Positions 1 through 8,257 of a DNA stretch of 32,252 nucleotides are shown piece after piece (the stretch's first letter is position 1; each line of letters begins with the position of its first letter). The stretch is taken from NCBI RefSeq assembly GCF_023544865.1, contig NZ_JAMJFX010000029.1, positions 1 to 32,252 of the forward strand, written 5' to 3'. The stretch is from Phaeovulum molybdatiresistens (GTDB lineage Bacteria; Pseudomonadota; Alphaproteobacteria; Rhodobacterales; Rhodobacteraceae). The notes beneath the pieces are model-generated. The model saw only the letters and a program-made list of their open reading frames with translations. It did not search any database and was not told where the DNA came from. The position numbers and the translations under genes are program-made.

Positions 1-340
1 GCCCGAAGCCAAACCCGGACAGTTGCGCCGAAAGGAAACCGTTCTGCATAACCGACTTCTTCAGCGGCCTGCTAGAGATAAAACGAAAAATCGGCCCCTT
101 TGGGCACCTTTTCGCATCTGGGCACAGCCTCTGACACAAGGCTCGGCACAACCTCGGCAAAGAGCTGCCCGGAGTCCGAAGTCCTGCCGAGGGTTTCCCT
201 CACCTATCTCTAATGCCGGCCATCGGGCTGTTATTTCCGCCGCCGGTTTCCGGTCTTGGGGCAGCCCGGTGCGGAGGCCCAAAAAAATTCAAAATACTGC
301 AAAATTCCGGTTTCCGTGTTTTTCGCTCCGAACCCAGTTT
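1..340. other. Left-edge stretch without recognisable gene
   Basis: No frame in this stretch gives a convincing protein. The open frames that cross it read as low-complexity Arg/Pro/Ser-rich sequence typical of chance ORFs in GC-rich DNA. A short AT-rich patch near 280-310 (AAAAAAATTC) precedes the decayed ORF that starts around 341. No tRNA, repeat or clear promoter was recognised. Confidence 0.4.
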
Positions 341-779
341 CTGCCCAAAGCGAAAAGGCTCGCCCGCAGGCTCAAGGCCGCCAGGGATGCCCTCGTCGCC
401 GCAAGGACGGAGCAGGACATACCAATTTCGGCGGAAATCGGGATAGGCATTCTCAAGACGCTGCGCGATCAGGATATCCGCGGCCGTGAGCGCGCGCGTG
501 CCATGGCGTCCGGCGGGTCGATCGAGGATGTGGCCAAGGCCTAGGCCTAGGCCCGTGAAGAGGCGTTTCAGGACGCCCTGCGGGCCGCGATCGCGCTGGC
601 CCAGCATGACCCCCGGGGCCATTCCGTTCCACTTTCCGTGCCGGCTTTTTCCCAGAGAACATCTGGAAAAGGCCCGGGCCGAGGGCATCATGGTCGGCCA
701 CGACACGCCCGAAGTCGTGCTGGAGGCGGATCAGGTGGTTGCGCTGATCCGCTGTCTGGAAACGATCCGGGTCAGCTAA
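341..779 (+). pseudogene. Decayed ORF of unknown function, two stops and a frameshift
   Basis: A protein-like reading can be followed through two frames. The first part is Lys/Arg/Ala-rich and runs to ASGGSIEDVAKA. It then meets TAG at 542-544 and again at 548-550, both inside a GGCCTA repeat, and continues in the same frame as AREEAFQDALRAAIALAQ. Near the C5G4 run at 610-618 the sense shifts by one frame and ends as REHLEKARAEGIMVGHDTPE...RCLETIRVS with a stop at 777-779. The acidic/helical C-terminal part looks like real coding sequence. No family was recognised. It may be a pseudogene, an assembly error at homopolymers, or a chance pattern. The start is not defined. Confidence 0.4.
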
Positions 780-1005
780 CCGGGTCGCCGGTGGCCCCGG
801 CCCCCCCGGAAGAAGGGACGTCTTTTCAACGGATAGCAAGATAAGTCGCTCGATCCGGCCGAAAAAGCTCGTAATCGGGGGGCATGTCGCCTACATGGAT
901 TGAGCATATCTTATTTTCGGTCCTGTTCTTCACGGCTCAGCTTTCGATCTTCAGCTTTGCCGGGCCGCTGCGCTGTGTGAGCGGCGTCACAGAAGGAATA
1001 GCACG

Positions 1006-1212
1006 ATGGCCAATGGCACCGTGAAATGGTTCAACACCACCAAAGGGTTCGGCTTTATCGCCCCGGAAGGCGGTTCGAAGGATGTGTTCGTGCACATCTC
1101 GGCGCTGGAACGCGCCGGTATCCGTCAGCTGAATGACGGTCAGGCCGTCACGTTCGATCTGGAACGTGACCGCAACGGCCGGGAATCGGCTGCGAACCTC
1201 GCGCTCGCCTGA
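1006..1212 (+). CDS. Cold shock protein, CspA family
   Basis: This 68-residue protein is a single cold shock domain, an OB-fold that binds single-stranded RNA/DNA and acts as an RNA chaperone in the cytoplasm. The nucleic-acid-binding motifs are visible: KWFNTTKGFGFI (RNP1, residues 7-18) and VFVHIS (RNP2). The length is normal for the family. The start is preceded by AGAAGGAA at about nine bases. It is monocistronic, with an AT-richer leader of about 160 bases upstream, as is usual for csp genes, and a strong hairpin right behind the stop. The family call is secure; which csp paralogue it is cannot be told. Confidence 0.96.
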   Translation: MANGTVKWFNTTKGFGFIAPEGGSKDVFVHISALERAGIRQLNDGQAVTFDLERDRNGRESAANLALA

Positions 1213-1233
1213 GATTCGGTTTGACAGGTTCGG

Positions 1234-1268
1234 AAGGCGGGGTCGGCTTGACGCAGGCCCCGCCTTTG
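1234..1268 (+). terminator. Rho-independent terminator of the csp gene
   Basis: AAGGCGGGG (1234-1242) pairs perfectly with CCCCGCCTT (1258-1266) around a 15-base loop, giving a nine-pair stem 22 bases behind the csp stop. The T tract is short (TTTGCTTT). This is typical of GC-rich alphaproteobacteria. Confidence 0.75.
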
Positions 1269-1377
1269 CTTTGCGCGGGCCGCGGTTCGCACGTCCGCGT
1301 CATTTACGAAAGACACAACACTTGATCGAAATCCTCGGGGGCAAGCCCCTTTCCTTTGTCATCTCGCCCGGGGGGAC

Positions 1378-1599
1378 GTGCAGACGTTCAGCGCCATCGA
1401 ACAGGCCCGTTACTGGCTGCGCAACAAATGGCCGGTTTGCGATGCGACACAGGAATGTGCGCCGGATCGGCTTGAAGCCGCCATGGATTGCATGGCATCG
1501 GTCGGCACCGCGCGACGGGCGTTCATCCGTGCCGCAAGGACCGCCGGTTTCATCCCCGAAACCCAGACCCTGCAGGCTGCCCGCCCCGTCGCCGCCTGA
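1378..1599 (+). CDS. DUF982 domain small protein
   Basis: This is a 73-residue protein with the layout of the DUF982 family, common in Rhizobiales and Rhodobacterales: an N-terminal S-x-x-x-Q-A stretch, the WP pair (RNKWPV, residues 15-20), a central Cys (MDCMAS) and a C-terminal R-x-A-F-x-x-A-A-x-x-A-G-F helix. The function of the family is unknown. The start is GTG at 1378; no in-frame ATG lies nearby and the GGGGGG run is only two bases away, so the start is uncertain. It stands alone between the csp terminator and plsC. Confidence 0.7.
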   Translation: MQTFSAIEQARYWLRNKWPVCDATQECAPDRLEAAMDCMASVGTARRAFIRAARTAGFIPETQTLQAARPVAA

Positions 1600-1653
1600 A
1601 CCATGTTCCTTCCGCCCGGGTCACACCGGGCCCCAATGCAGTAAAACCCGCCC

Positions 1654-2376
1654 ATGCAGATCGCCAGATCAAGACTTTTCGACGTTCTTCTGGGTTTGTG
1701 GACCCTGTTCATCAGCCCGGCGATCCCGGTTCTGATGCGGTTGCGCCGCCCCGACCTGACGCGGGCGGTGATCCGGTTCTGGACCGATGGGATCTTTGGC
1801 CTGTCGCGCTGGTTCCTGGGCCTGCGGCTGCGCGAGGAAGGCATTGAAAACAAGCACCTGCATGCCCCATGCCTTTATGTCTGCAATCACCAGTCCGCCT
1901 GGGAAACGCTGGCCTTCAACCGCTTGCTGCCCGATGTCACCATCGTCGCCAAGCAGGAACTGGGCCGGATTCCGGTCTTTGGCTGGTTCCTGCGCAACGC
2001 CCCGATGATCCTGATCGATCGCGATGCAGGGGCGCGTGCGCTCAAAGGGATGGTCACGGAATCGCAGCGCGAACTGGCGCAGGGCCGGTCGATCCTGATC
2101 TTCCCCGAAGGCACCCGCGTCAATGTGGGCGAACAGCGCAAGTTTCAGCCCGGGCTGGTCGCGCTTTATCGCAAGCTGGATCTGCCGGTGGTGCCGGTGG
2201 CGCATAATTCGGGCAGCTTCTGGGGCAAGGGCGCCAAGCGCGGCGGCACGATCGTCGTGTCCTATCTGCCGGCGATCCCGCCGGGCCTGCCGGCGGCCGA
2301 ATTCATGGCCCGGGTCGAAGACCTGGTGAATGCCGAGAAAGAGCGCCTGTCTGCCAGCAGCCCCGACCGGGACTAG
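1654..2376 (+). CDS. plsC: 1-acyl-sn-glycerol-3-phosphate acyltransferase (PlsC family)
   Basis: This inner-membrane enzyme transfers an acyl chain to lysophosphatidic acid, giving phosphatidic acid, the precursor of membrane phospholipids. At 240 residues it has normal PlsC length. A hydrophobic N-terminal segment (about 9-28) is followed by the catalytic block NHQSAWE (His79, with Glu84 in the H-x4-D/E position) and, near residue 150, the substrate-binding FPEGTR motif and then VPVAHNSG. No clear ribosome site precedes the ATG. A second PlsC-like protein, OlsA, lies at 14.1 kb; this copy is the better candidate for the housekeeping enzyme because it stands outside the ornithine-lipid operon. 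Confidence 0.88.
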   Translation: MQIARSRLFDVLLGLWTLFISPAIPVLMRLRRPDLTRAVIRFWTDGIFGLSRWFLGLRLREEGIENKHLHAPCLYVCNHQSAWETLAFNRLLPDVTIVAKQELGRIPVFGWFLRNAPMILIDRDAGARALKGMVTESQRELAQGRSILIFPEGTRVNVGEQRKFQPGLVALYRKLDLPVVPVAHNSGSFWGKGAKRGGTIVVSYLPAIPPGLPAAEFMARVEDLVNAEKERLSASSPDRD

Positions 2377-2391
2377 ACGCCACCGCGTGGG

Positions 2392-3249
2392 TCAGTTGCC
2401 GCCCGCATCGGCCACGCGCACCCCGCCCAGGCGCTGCGCCACCTGCAGGAAGGCGGTGCCGATCGGGGTGGGGCGCAAGCTGTCGTCAACCAGGTTCAGC
2501 TTGGGCGTGACGCCGCCCCAGGGGTAGGGGTTGGCCGCGAACCAGGCGTGGCGCTCGACAAAGGGCAGGCGGTCCATCATCCGGATCGACTCTTGCACGA
2601 AGGTGGCGTTCTGGGCGTAGCTGACGGCGTCGGGGCGGTTCCAGTCGATCATGCCGAATTCCGTCACCCAGACGGGGCGGCGATATTCGCGATGAACGGC
2701 CTCAAGCCAGCGCTTGAAGGCGGCGACATCGCCGTCTTTGGAATAATAATGCACGGCCATGAAATCGACGCGCAGGCCGCGGCGTTCCACCTCATCCATG
2801 AAGCGGCGCTGCCAGGACCCGGGGCCAAGCGTGCCGCCACGGGTGGTGGCGGGGCTGCCCAGCCGCAGGCCATAGGCCTGTAACCGGGGCCACAGGTCCG
2901 CGGCCTTCTCGACGCTGATCCCGGTCTGGCCCTTGGCGTTCCCGTCGGGTTCGTTGAAACCCAGCAGCGTGCGCACCGGCAGATTGGACCGGATTTTCTT
3001 GCCCACATCGCGCGCGCCATGCACCATCGGCACGAATTCCACCCCGCGCGACTGGCCGCCGGGGTGATACATCTGATCCATCCGCCAGTTGTAATACCAG
3101 CTGACCCCGGGGCTTTGTTCGATGAATTCCAGCATCGTGTGGCGCGGGTTTTCCCAGGCGCCAAGGCCGATCTTCTGGGCATGGGCAGGCGCGCCGATCA
3201 TCATGGCAAGGGCCATCGCCATCAATCCCGCAAGTATCTTCCGCACCAT
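2392..3249 (-). CDS. Secreted glycoside hydrolase, GH128-like (Asl1-type catalytic core)
   Basis: This is a 285-residue exported protein. Residues 1-24 are a signal peptide (basic start, hydrophobic core, cleavage near AHA-Q). The mature part is a TIM barrel of the glycosyl hydrolase catalytic-core family: GVSWYYNW near the start, LLGFNEPD with the likely acid/base Glu100, the FMAVHYYS strand, and PVWVTEFG with the likely nucleophile Glu197. Characterised members of GH128 cut beta-1,3-glucan. Substrate specificity here is inferred only from the family. I chose ATG 3249 because GGAGG lies five bases upstream; a GTG at 3255 overlaps that site. It is monocistronic and convergent with plsC. Confidence 0.82.
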   Translation of the reverse strand: MVRKILAGLMAMALAMMIGAPAHAQKIGLGAWENPRHTMLEFIEQSPGVSWYYNWRMDQMYHPGGQSRGVEFVPMVHGARDVGKKIRSNLPVRTLLGFNEPDGNAKGQTGISVEKAADLWPRLQAYGLRLGSPATTRGGTLGPGSWQRRFMDEVERRGLRVDFMAVHYYSKDGDVAAFKRWLEAVHREYRRPVWVTEFGMIDWNRPDAVSYAQNATFVQESIRMMDRLPFVERHAWFAANPYPWGGVTPKLNLVDDSLRPTPIGTAFLQVAQRLGGVRVADAGGN

Positions 3250-3356
3250 CGGCACCTCCGCATGCTGCTGTTTGGCTAGCCTGCGGCGATGGGGAAATTA
3301 TGGCGCGAATCGGGTGGAAATTTGCATCTTTGGGTTGAATTGGGGCGGGATTGTGA

Positions 3357-4061
3357 TCAGCGCGGGCCGGTCCAGGCATCTGCCGGGTCGGCCAGGGCAT
3401 AGCTGCGCAGCGCGGGCACGCTGCGGATGGATACGTTCTGATGGCGAACCCGCACCCCCAGCCGGTTCAGCCGGCCAAAGGCGCGCGACAGGCTTTCGGG
3501 CTTCATCCCCAGCCGCCCCGCCACCAGCGTCTTTTCAAAGGGCAACAGAACCTCATGCGTCAGGCAATCGGGTGGGCACAGGTCCACCAGAAATTCCGCC
3601 AGTCGCTGCGCGCCGTTCTGCACCTTCAGCTGTTCCACCTGGCCGAACATGTCATCGACATGGGCCGAGGTCGCGCGCAGCACCGCCATGGCCACATCAG
3701 GGCACAGGCAGCCGGCCTGTTGCAGCACCTCGGCATCGATCAGCAGGATCTGGCAGGGGCTGACCGCCTGGGCCGAGGCCTTGTGGCGTGCGCCCATCAG
3801 CACGGGCAGTTCCTCAAAACTGCGGCCCGCGGGCAGAAGCTGCAAGATCGCCTCGGAGCCGTTTGGCGCAATGCGATACAGCTTGACCCATCCCGACAGC
3901 ACGATGCGCAGCGCCCGGGCCCGTTCGCCCTGCAGAAAGATCGTGGCGCCCCGATCATGGGCGCGCACCCGCGCGCGTGCCAGAAGCCCATCGCGCACCG
4001 CAGCCGGAAGCGACCGCAACACGGCGGCGCCACGGGCCGTTCCGATATGTCGATCCTGCAT
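3357..4061 (-). CDS. Crp/Fnr family regulator, Dnr/NnrR-like
   Basis: This 234-residue cytoplasmic regulator has an N-terminal cyclic-nucleotide-binding-like beta barrel (about 15-125), a dimer helix (130-150) and a C-terminal winged helix. The recognition helix carries E189-S-L-S192-R193, the E-x-x-S-R pattern that contacts TTGAT/TTGAC half-sites in the Fnr/Dnr group. The N-terminal cysteine cluster of oxygen-sensing Fnr is absent, so a Dnr/NnrR-type sensor of nitric oxide or a similar signal fits better than Fnr. A perfect TTGAT-N4-ATCAA box lies 60 bases upstream of its ATG. It follows ubiV on the same strand, with about 135 bases between, and probably governs the anaerobic ubiquinone genes. 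The ligand cannot be read from sequence. Confidence 0.86.
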   Translation of the reverse strand: MQDRHIGTARGAAVLRSLPAAVRDGLLARARVRAHDRGATIFLQGERARALRIVLSGWVKLYRIAPNGSEAILQLLPAGRSFEELPVLMGARHKASAQAVSPCQILLIDAEVLQQAGCLCPDVAMAVLRATSAHVDDMFGQVEQLKVQNGAQRLAEFLVDLCPPDCLTHEVLLPFEKTLVAGRLGMKPESLSRAFGRLNRLGVRVRHQNVSIRSVPALRSYALADPADAWTGPR

Positions 4062-4120
4062 CAGAAGCCACCTTTGCTGTCAGCCTGAGAGAATCATGTC
4101 AGACCAGCGTGGCGCTTGCG

Positions 4121-4134
4121 TTGATGGCAATCAA
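4121..4134. promoter_or_regulatory. Perfect Fnr-type box upstream of the Crp/Fnr gene
   Basis: TTGAT-GGCA-ATCAA is an exact match to the Fnr consensus, with full dyad symmetry. It lies in the 136-base gap between ubiV and the regulator gene, 60 bases upstream of the regulator's ATG. This position suggests control of the regulator by Fnr (FnrL) or autoregulation. Confidence 0.8.
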
Positions 4135-4197
4135 TCAAAAATTCAATTTCAGGTTGTGATGCGTCCTGTTGTTTTGGAAAATTTGCGCCTGTTCCGA

Positions 4198-5103
4198 TCA
4201 GCCCGCCGCTGCCGCGCCCGACCAATGTGCCCCCGCAGGCCCGGACAAAAACCCATCCGACAGCCGGCCCCCCGGCACCTGTCCGGCCAGTTCCGCGGCC
4301 AGTTCCGCCCCGCTTTTCCGCCCCGCCAGCACCGCCGCATAGCCCCGGCAGATGCCGGTGAAATCGCCGGTCTGCGGCGACAGGCGCAGCGCCGCCACGC
4401 CCGCATCGCGCAGGGCCTCGATCTGAAGCGCCATGCTGGCCGTGCTTTGGCTTAGCGTCTGCACCCCGTTCACCACCAGGAATTTCTGCCCGTCGAGCGT
4501 ATCAACCTCACGCCCGTCGGGGTCTTCGGCACAGACGAACTGGCAATTGTCCTTGGCCCGGTCGTGCAGCCGCGCGTGATAGCAGCGCCCCGAAATCGCC
4601 AGCGGCAGCCGCCCGTGGCCCCAGACCTCGACGGAAACGCCCGCCTCGCGTCCCGCCTGCGCCAGCACCGCCACCGATTCCAGCGGCAATTCGGGGGGCA
4701 GGCAGATCCGCGTGGCGCCGCGCCCGGCCAGCCACCGCAGCGTGCCCTCGTTATAGACATTGACCATCGGGCCCACCCAGAACGGCGTGCCTTCGGGAAT
4801 ATGGTGCAGCGCGGTCAGGTCGTTGATTTCGACCGCAAGGCCGGTGGCGGCCAGATCGGCGGTCAGCTTGCGTTCGCGTTTCAGCGTAATCAGCGCCAGG
4901 CTGGACAGCGCGACCGCCTTGCCCGCGGCTTGCAGGGTTTCCACGGCCTGCGGGATTTCATCCTGCCAGAAGGGCAGGCGCTTGGAACACACCCATTCCC
5001 CGATCACCACCCGCGCGACCGGCGCCCGCGCAAGGGCCGCATAGAACCCGCGCACCGCGCCTGCGGTCCAGAAAAAGGGATTCGGTCCGACGGTCAGGTC
5101 CAT
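4198..5103 (-). CDS. ubiV: Anaerobic ubiquinone biosynthesis protein UbiV (U32 family)
   Basis: UbiV forms a heterodimer with UbiU that hydroxylates the ubiquinone ring without oxygen; each subunit holds a 4Fe-4S cluster. The protein begins MDLTVGP. With this start the four likely cluster cysteines are Cys39, 174, 187 and 191. The 13- and 4-residue spacings of the last three match the ligand pattern reported for E. coli UbiV, and Cys39 falls at the same number. Several ATGs are clustered: 5109 would give an ATGA overlap with the ubiU stop, while 5103 sits seven bases behind GGAG and is preferred. It is the last gene of ubiT-ubiU-ubiV. Confidence 0.93.
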   Translation of the reverse strand: MDLTVGPNPFFWTAGAVRGFYAALARAPVARVVIGEWVCSKRLPFWQDEIPQAVETLQAAGKAVALSSLALITLKRERKLTADLAATGLAVEINDLTALHHIPEGTPFWVGPMVNVYNEGTLRWLAGRGATRICLPPELPLESVAVLAQAGREAGVSVEVWGHGRLPLAISGRCYHARLHDRAKDNCQFVCAEDPDGREVDTLDGQKFLVVNGVQTLSQSTASMALQIEALRDAGVAALRLSPQTGDFTGICRGYAAVLAGRKSGAELAAELAGQVPGGRLSDGFLSGPAGAHWSGAAAAG

Positions 5104-5105
5104 CA

Positions 5106-6086
5106 TCATCTCCATGTCTTGGCATAGGCGCCGGTGGTGGCGGCCTGGCCTTCGGTCAGGCGGGCGAGCGCGCTTTCGGGCAGGGGCTGGCCTGCCGCCT
5201 GTGCCTCGACCGCGGCGCGGAACGACCGCACCACCTGCGCCACATAGGCGCGCGATCGTTGCCGCCCCTCGATTTTCAGCGCGGAGACACCGGCCCGGGC
5301 CAGTGCCGGGATCAGCTGGGTTGCATCCAGACTGACCGGATCTTCAAAGATGTGGCCGGTCTGTTCGGCGGATGTGAAACAGCCCTTGCACAGCGTCGGA
5401 TAGGGCGCGGGGGCCCCCTTGGGCGTGCGGTGGATGGTGAACCCGCCCAGCCGCGCGGCCAGTTCCGGGCCTTCCTCGGCATAGGCGACATGGCTTGCGG
5501 GGGAACAGACCCCGTTCATGTTGGGCGAACGGCCCGTGGCGTAGGACGACAGCGAACAGCGCCCCTCGGCCATGACGCAGAGGCCCCCGAAGACGAAGAC
5601 CTCGGTTTCGACGTCGATTTCACGGTTGATCGCGGCGATTTCCTGCACCGACAGGACCCGCGGCAGCACCACGCGGCGCACGCCGAAGGCCTGCGCATAC
5701 AGGTTGATCGCATCGGGATTTGCGGCGGCGGCCTGCACCGACAGGTGGCGGCGCAGGTTGGGGTGGTGTTCGGCCGTATGCGCCAGAAGCCCAAGATCGG
5801 CCAGGATCACCGCATCGGCCCCTGCGGTTTCCGCATCGGCCAGGGCGCGGTGCCAGAGGGGTTCGGCGCCCGCGCGCGGGAAGGTGTTGATCGCCACCAG
5901 CACCTTGGCGCCGCGCGCATGGGCAAAGGCCACGCCCTCGGCCAGTTCCTCGCGGCTGAAGTTCAGCCCCGGAAAGTTGCGCGCATTGGTTTCATCGGCA
6001 AAACCGCAATAGATCGCATGCGCCCCGGCCTCGACGGCGGCGCGCAGCGCGGCGGGGGTGCCTGCGGGGCAGACAAGTTCCATCAT
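5106..6086 (-). CDS. ubiU: Anaerobic ubiquinone biosynthesis protein UbiU (U32 family)
   Basis: UbiU is the partner of UbiV in oxygen-independent ring hydroxylation. It has a U32 peptidase-like TIM barrel beginning MELVCPAG and ends in the EGRQRSRAYV region typical of U32 proteins. The cluster cysteines are in GGLCVMAEGRC, NGVC and LCKGC. Counted from the second ATG they are 169, 176, 193 and 232, the positions reported for E. coli UbiU. ATG 6086 overlaps the ubiT stop as ATGA, and GGAG lies seven bases upstream; the next codon is also ATG. Tight overlaps on both sides imply one transcript and coupled translation. Confidence 0.95.
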   Translation of the reverse strand: MMELVCPAGTPAALRAAVEAGAHAIYCGFADETNARNFPGLNFSREELAEGVAFAHARGAKVLVAINTFPRAGAEPLWHRALADAETAGADAVILADLGLLAHTAEHHPNLRRHLSVQAAAANPDAINLYAQAFGVRRVVLPRVLSVQEIAAINREIDVETEVFVFGGLCVMAEGRCSLSSYATGRSPNMNGVCSPASHVAYAEEGPELAARLGGFTIHRTPKGAPAPYPTLCKGCFTSAEQTGHIFEDPVSLDATQLIPALARAGVSALKIEGRQRSRAYVAQVVRSFRAAVEAQAAGQPLPESALARLTEGQAATTGAYAKTWR

Positions 6087-6640
6087 GGCCAATCTCCGGT
6101 GGTTTCCATCCTGTGCAGGGCCAGCCCGCTGATCCGTTCGGCCCGCGCCAGCGCCCGGCGCAGGCCGGGGCCCATCGGCCCGGCGGCGGTGGCGATCGTC
6201 TCGGTCAGGTCCAGTTCGGCATCGTCGATCGCATTGCGCAGCGCCAGAACCGCCTCGGTATCGCCTTCAATCGTCAGGTCGCGCGAAAAGAACAGCGCAT
6301 CGCCATCCTCGGCCCCGTGCAGCATCGCCAGAAAGGCGGACAGGGGGCCCGCGATGCGCGCATCATGCGCCGGCAGGCGGTTGCGCCGACAGGCGCGCAC
6401 CTGTGCCGTGCGCGGCTGCATCAGCAGCGCGAAGGGCAGGTCGGTCGGGTCGATCAGCACGTGCCGGTCCGCATGCGGCCCCAGCCGGCGCAGCATGGCG
6501 GGATGGGCCTGCACCAGCTTGCGGGTCAGCGCGCTGAGCATCACCGAAACGGGGGCCAGCGGCAGGGGGGCGGCTGCGCGCGACAAAAGCCACGGCAGGT
6601 GGGGCAGGGCGGGGCGGGTATGGGGTGGGGCGGTCTGCAT
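6083..6640 (-). CDS. ubiT: Anaerobic ubiquinone biosynthesis accessory factor UbiT (SCP2 domain)
   Basis: This 185-residue protein has a C-terminal SCP2 lipid-binding domain. It includes the diagnostic DALFFSRDLTIEGDTEAVLALRN stretch (read as DALFF...IEGDTE near residues 115-130) shared with E. coli UbiT (YhbT). UbiT is thought to hold lipid intermediates for the anaerobic pathway, as UbiJ does for the aerobic one. It is the first gene of the leftward operon. AAGGA lies about ten bases before the ATG. The divergent promoter region toward ubiD holds a Fnr/Dnr palindrome 52-65 bases upstream. Confidence 0.9.
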   Translation of the reverse strand: MQTAPPHTRPALPHLPWLLSRAAAPLPLAPVSVMLSALTRKLVQAHPAMLRRLGPHADRHVLIDPTDLPFALLMQPRTAQVRACRRNRLPAHDARIAGPLSAFLAMLHGAEDGDALFFSRDLTIEGDTEAVLALRNAIDDAELDLTETIATAAGPMGPGLRRALARAERISGLALHRMETTGDWP

Positions 6641-6691
6641 CGGCCTTTTCCTTGGACAGGGCGGTCATAAGACGCCGCAGTCCGGCCAGAC

Positions 6692-6705
6692 TTGACATAG
6701 GTCAA
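6692..6705. promoter_or_regulatory. Fnr/Dnr-type palindrome shared by ubiTUV and ubiDX
   Basis: TTGAC-ATAG-GTCAA is a perfect dyad, extended by one pair to CTTGAC...GTCAAG (6691-6706). It lies in the only 105-base gap between divergent ubiT (ATG at 6640) and ubiD (6746), and so could serve both promoters. TTGAC half-sites fall within the Fnr/Dnr/NnrR class. Which family member binds is inference. Confidence 0.8.
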
Positions 6706-6745
6706 GTTGTCGCGCCGAGCCGCCTGCTAGGCCGATGCCCAACCG

Positions 6746-8257
6746 ATGGAGGCCATGATCCGCAGCCTGCCCGCCTTTCCCGATCTGCGCGCTTACCTGG
6801 CTTGGGCCGAGGGGCAGGGCGATCTGTTGCGCCTGCCCGACCCGGTGTCGCTGCGCCATGAAATGACGGCGCTGCAACTGGCCTGCCTGCGCCAGAACGG
6901 CCCGATCCTGCGATTTGACGGCGCAAAAGGCGCGGATGGCCAGCCCGCGCCGATGCCGGTGATCGGCAATTTGTTCGGCACGCCCGCCCGCGTGGCCGCC
7001 GGTCTGGGGCTGGGCCTGGATCAGGTTCCGGCCTTTGGTGAATTCCTGGCGGCCCTGCGCAGCCCCGCCCCGGTTGAAGGCATGCGCGACGCCATGTCGC
7101 GCTGGCCGATGCTGCGCGCGGCGCTGTCCACCCGCCCGAAAATTCTGCGCACAGGTCCCGTGCAAGAGGTCGAGGCCGCCCCCGACATGGGCCTGATTCC
7201 GGTTCAGACCCCCTGGCCCGAAGATGCCGGGCCGCTGATCACCTGGCCCGTCGTCATCACCCGCCCGCACGGGTCGGATGCCGCGCAGGTCGCGCGTTAC
7301 AATCTGGGGGTCTATCGCGCGCAGGTGATCGGGCGCGACCGGCTGATCATGCGTTGGCTGGCCCATCGCGGCGGCGCGGCCCATGCCCGGACCTGGATGC
7401 AGGCGAACGAACCGATGCCGGTGGCGATTGCGCTGGGCGCCGATCCGGGCACGCTGCTGGCCGCCGCGCTGCCCTTGCCCGAAACCGTGTCGGAACTGAC
7501 CTTTTCCGGTGTGCTGCGGGGCGCGCGCGCCGAGCTGGTGCCCGCGCGCACCGTGCCGCTGATGGTGCCGGCGCGGGCCGAGATCATCCTGGAAGGCTGG
7601 GTCCACCCCGGCGAGACCGCGCCCGAAGGCCCCTTTGGCGATCACACCGGCTATTACAACGCGGTCGAGCCCTTCCCGGTGATGCGCCTGTCGGCGATCA
7701 CGCATCGGCGCGATCCGCTGTATCTGACCACTGTGACAGGCCGCCCGCCTGACGAACCCGCCGTCATCGGCGAGGTGTTCAATGATCTGGCCCTGCCGGT
7801 GATCCGCGCCCAGATCCCCGAGGTGGCGGACCTGTGGCTGCCGCCCGCCGCCTGTTCCTATCGCATCGCGGTGGTGTCGATCCGCAAACGCTATCCGGGG
7901 CAGGCGCGGCGGGTGATGATGGCGCTGTGGGGGATGCTGGCGCAGTTCAGCTATACCAAGATGGTGATCGTGGTGGATGACGATATTAATCCGCGCGACT
8001 GGGACGATGTCGCCTGGGCGCTGGCGACCCGCATGGACCCCGCGCGCGACACGCTGGTGATCGACGGCACGCCGATGGACTACCTGGATTTCGCCTCGCC
8101 GCGCGAGGGGCTGGCGGGCAAGATCGGCATCGACGCCACCACCAAGATCGGCACGGAAACCACGCGCGACTGGGGCAAGGTGATGGCGCTGGACCCCGCG
8201 CATGAGGCGCTGGCCGCGCAGATCCTGGCGCGCCACCTGCCGGGGGCGGGGGCATGA
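6746..8257 (+). CDS. ubiD: UbiD family prenyl-FMN-dependent decarboxylase
   Basis: UbiD enzymes decarboxylate aromatic or unsaturated acids with prenylated FMN; in ubiquinone synthesis the substrate is 3-polyprenyl-4-hydroxybenzoate. The 503-residue length fits. NLGVYR (186-191, the cofactor-contacting Asn/Arg) and EGPFGDHTGYY (294-304) are present; in the latter, Glu294 and Asp299 match the two catalytic acids, with Arg191 as the third member. The start is uncertain: ATG 6746 has little ribosome site, and ATG 6755 has GGAGG only two bases away. It overlaps ubiX by ATGA. Being back to back with ubiTUV argues for the ubiquinone role, but another aromatic acid is possible. Confidence 0.9.
   Translation: MEAMIRSLPAFPDLRAYLAWAEGQGDLLRLPDPVSLRHEMTALQLACLRQNGPILRFDGAKGADGQPAPMPVIGNLFGTPARVAAGLGLGLDQVPAFGEFLAALRSPAPVEGMRDAMSRWPMLRAALSTRPKILRTGPVQEVEAAPDMGLIPVQTPWPEDAGPLITWPVVITRPHGSDAAQVARYNLGVYRAQVIGRDRLIMRWLAHRGGAAHARTWMQANEPMPVAIALGADPGTLLAAALPLPETVSELTFSGVLRGARAELVPARTVPLMVPARAEIILEGWVHPGETAPEGPFGDHTGYYNAVEPFPVMRLSAITHRRDPLYLTTVTGRPPDEPAVIGEVFNDLALPVIRAQIPEVADLWLPPAACSYRIAVVSIRKRYPGQARRVMMALWGMLAQFSYTKMVIVVDDDINPRDWDDVAWALATRMDPARDTLVIDGTPMDYLDFASPREGLAGKIGIDATTKIGTETTRDWGKVMALDPAHEALAAQILARHLPGAGA

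Noticed and set aside
3357..4061. Oxygen sensor Fnr itself
   Set aside because: The N-terminal cysteine cluster needed for the 4Fe-4S centre is missing; cysteines at 103, 118, 120, 162 and 166 are not in the Fnr arrangement.
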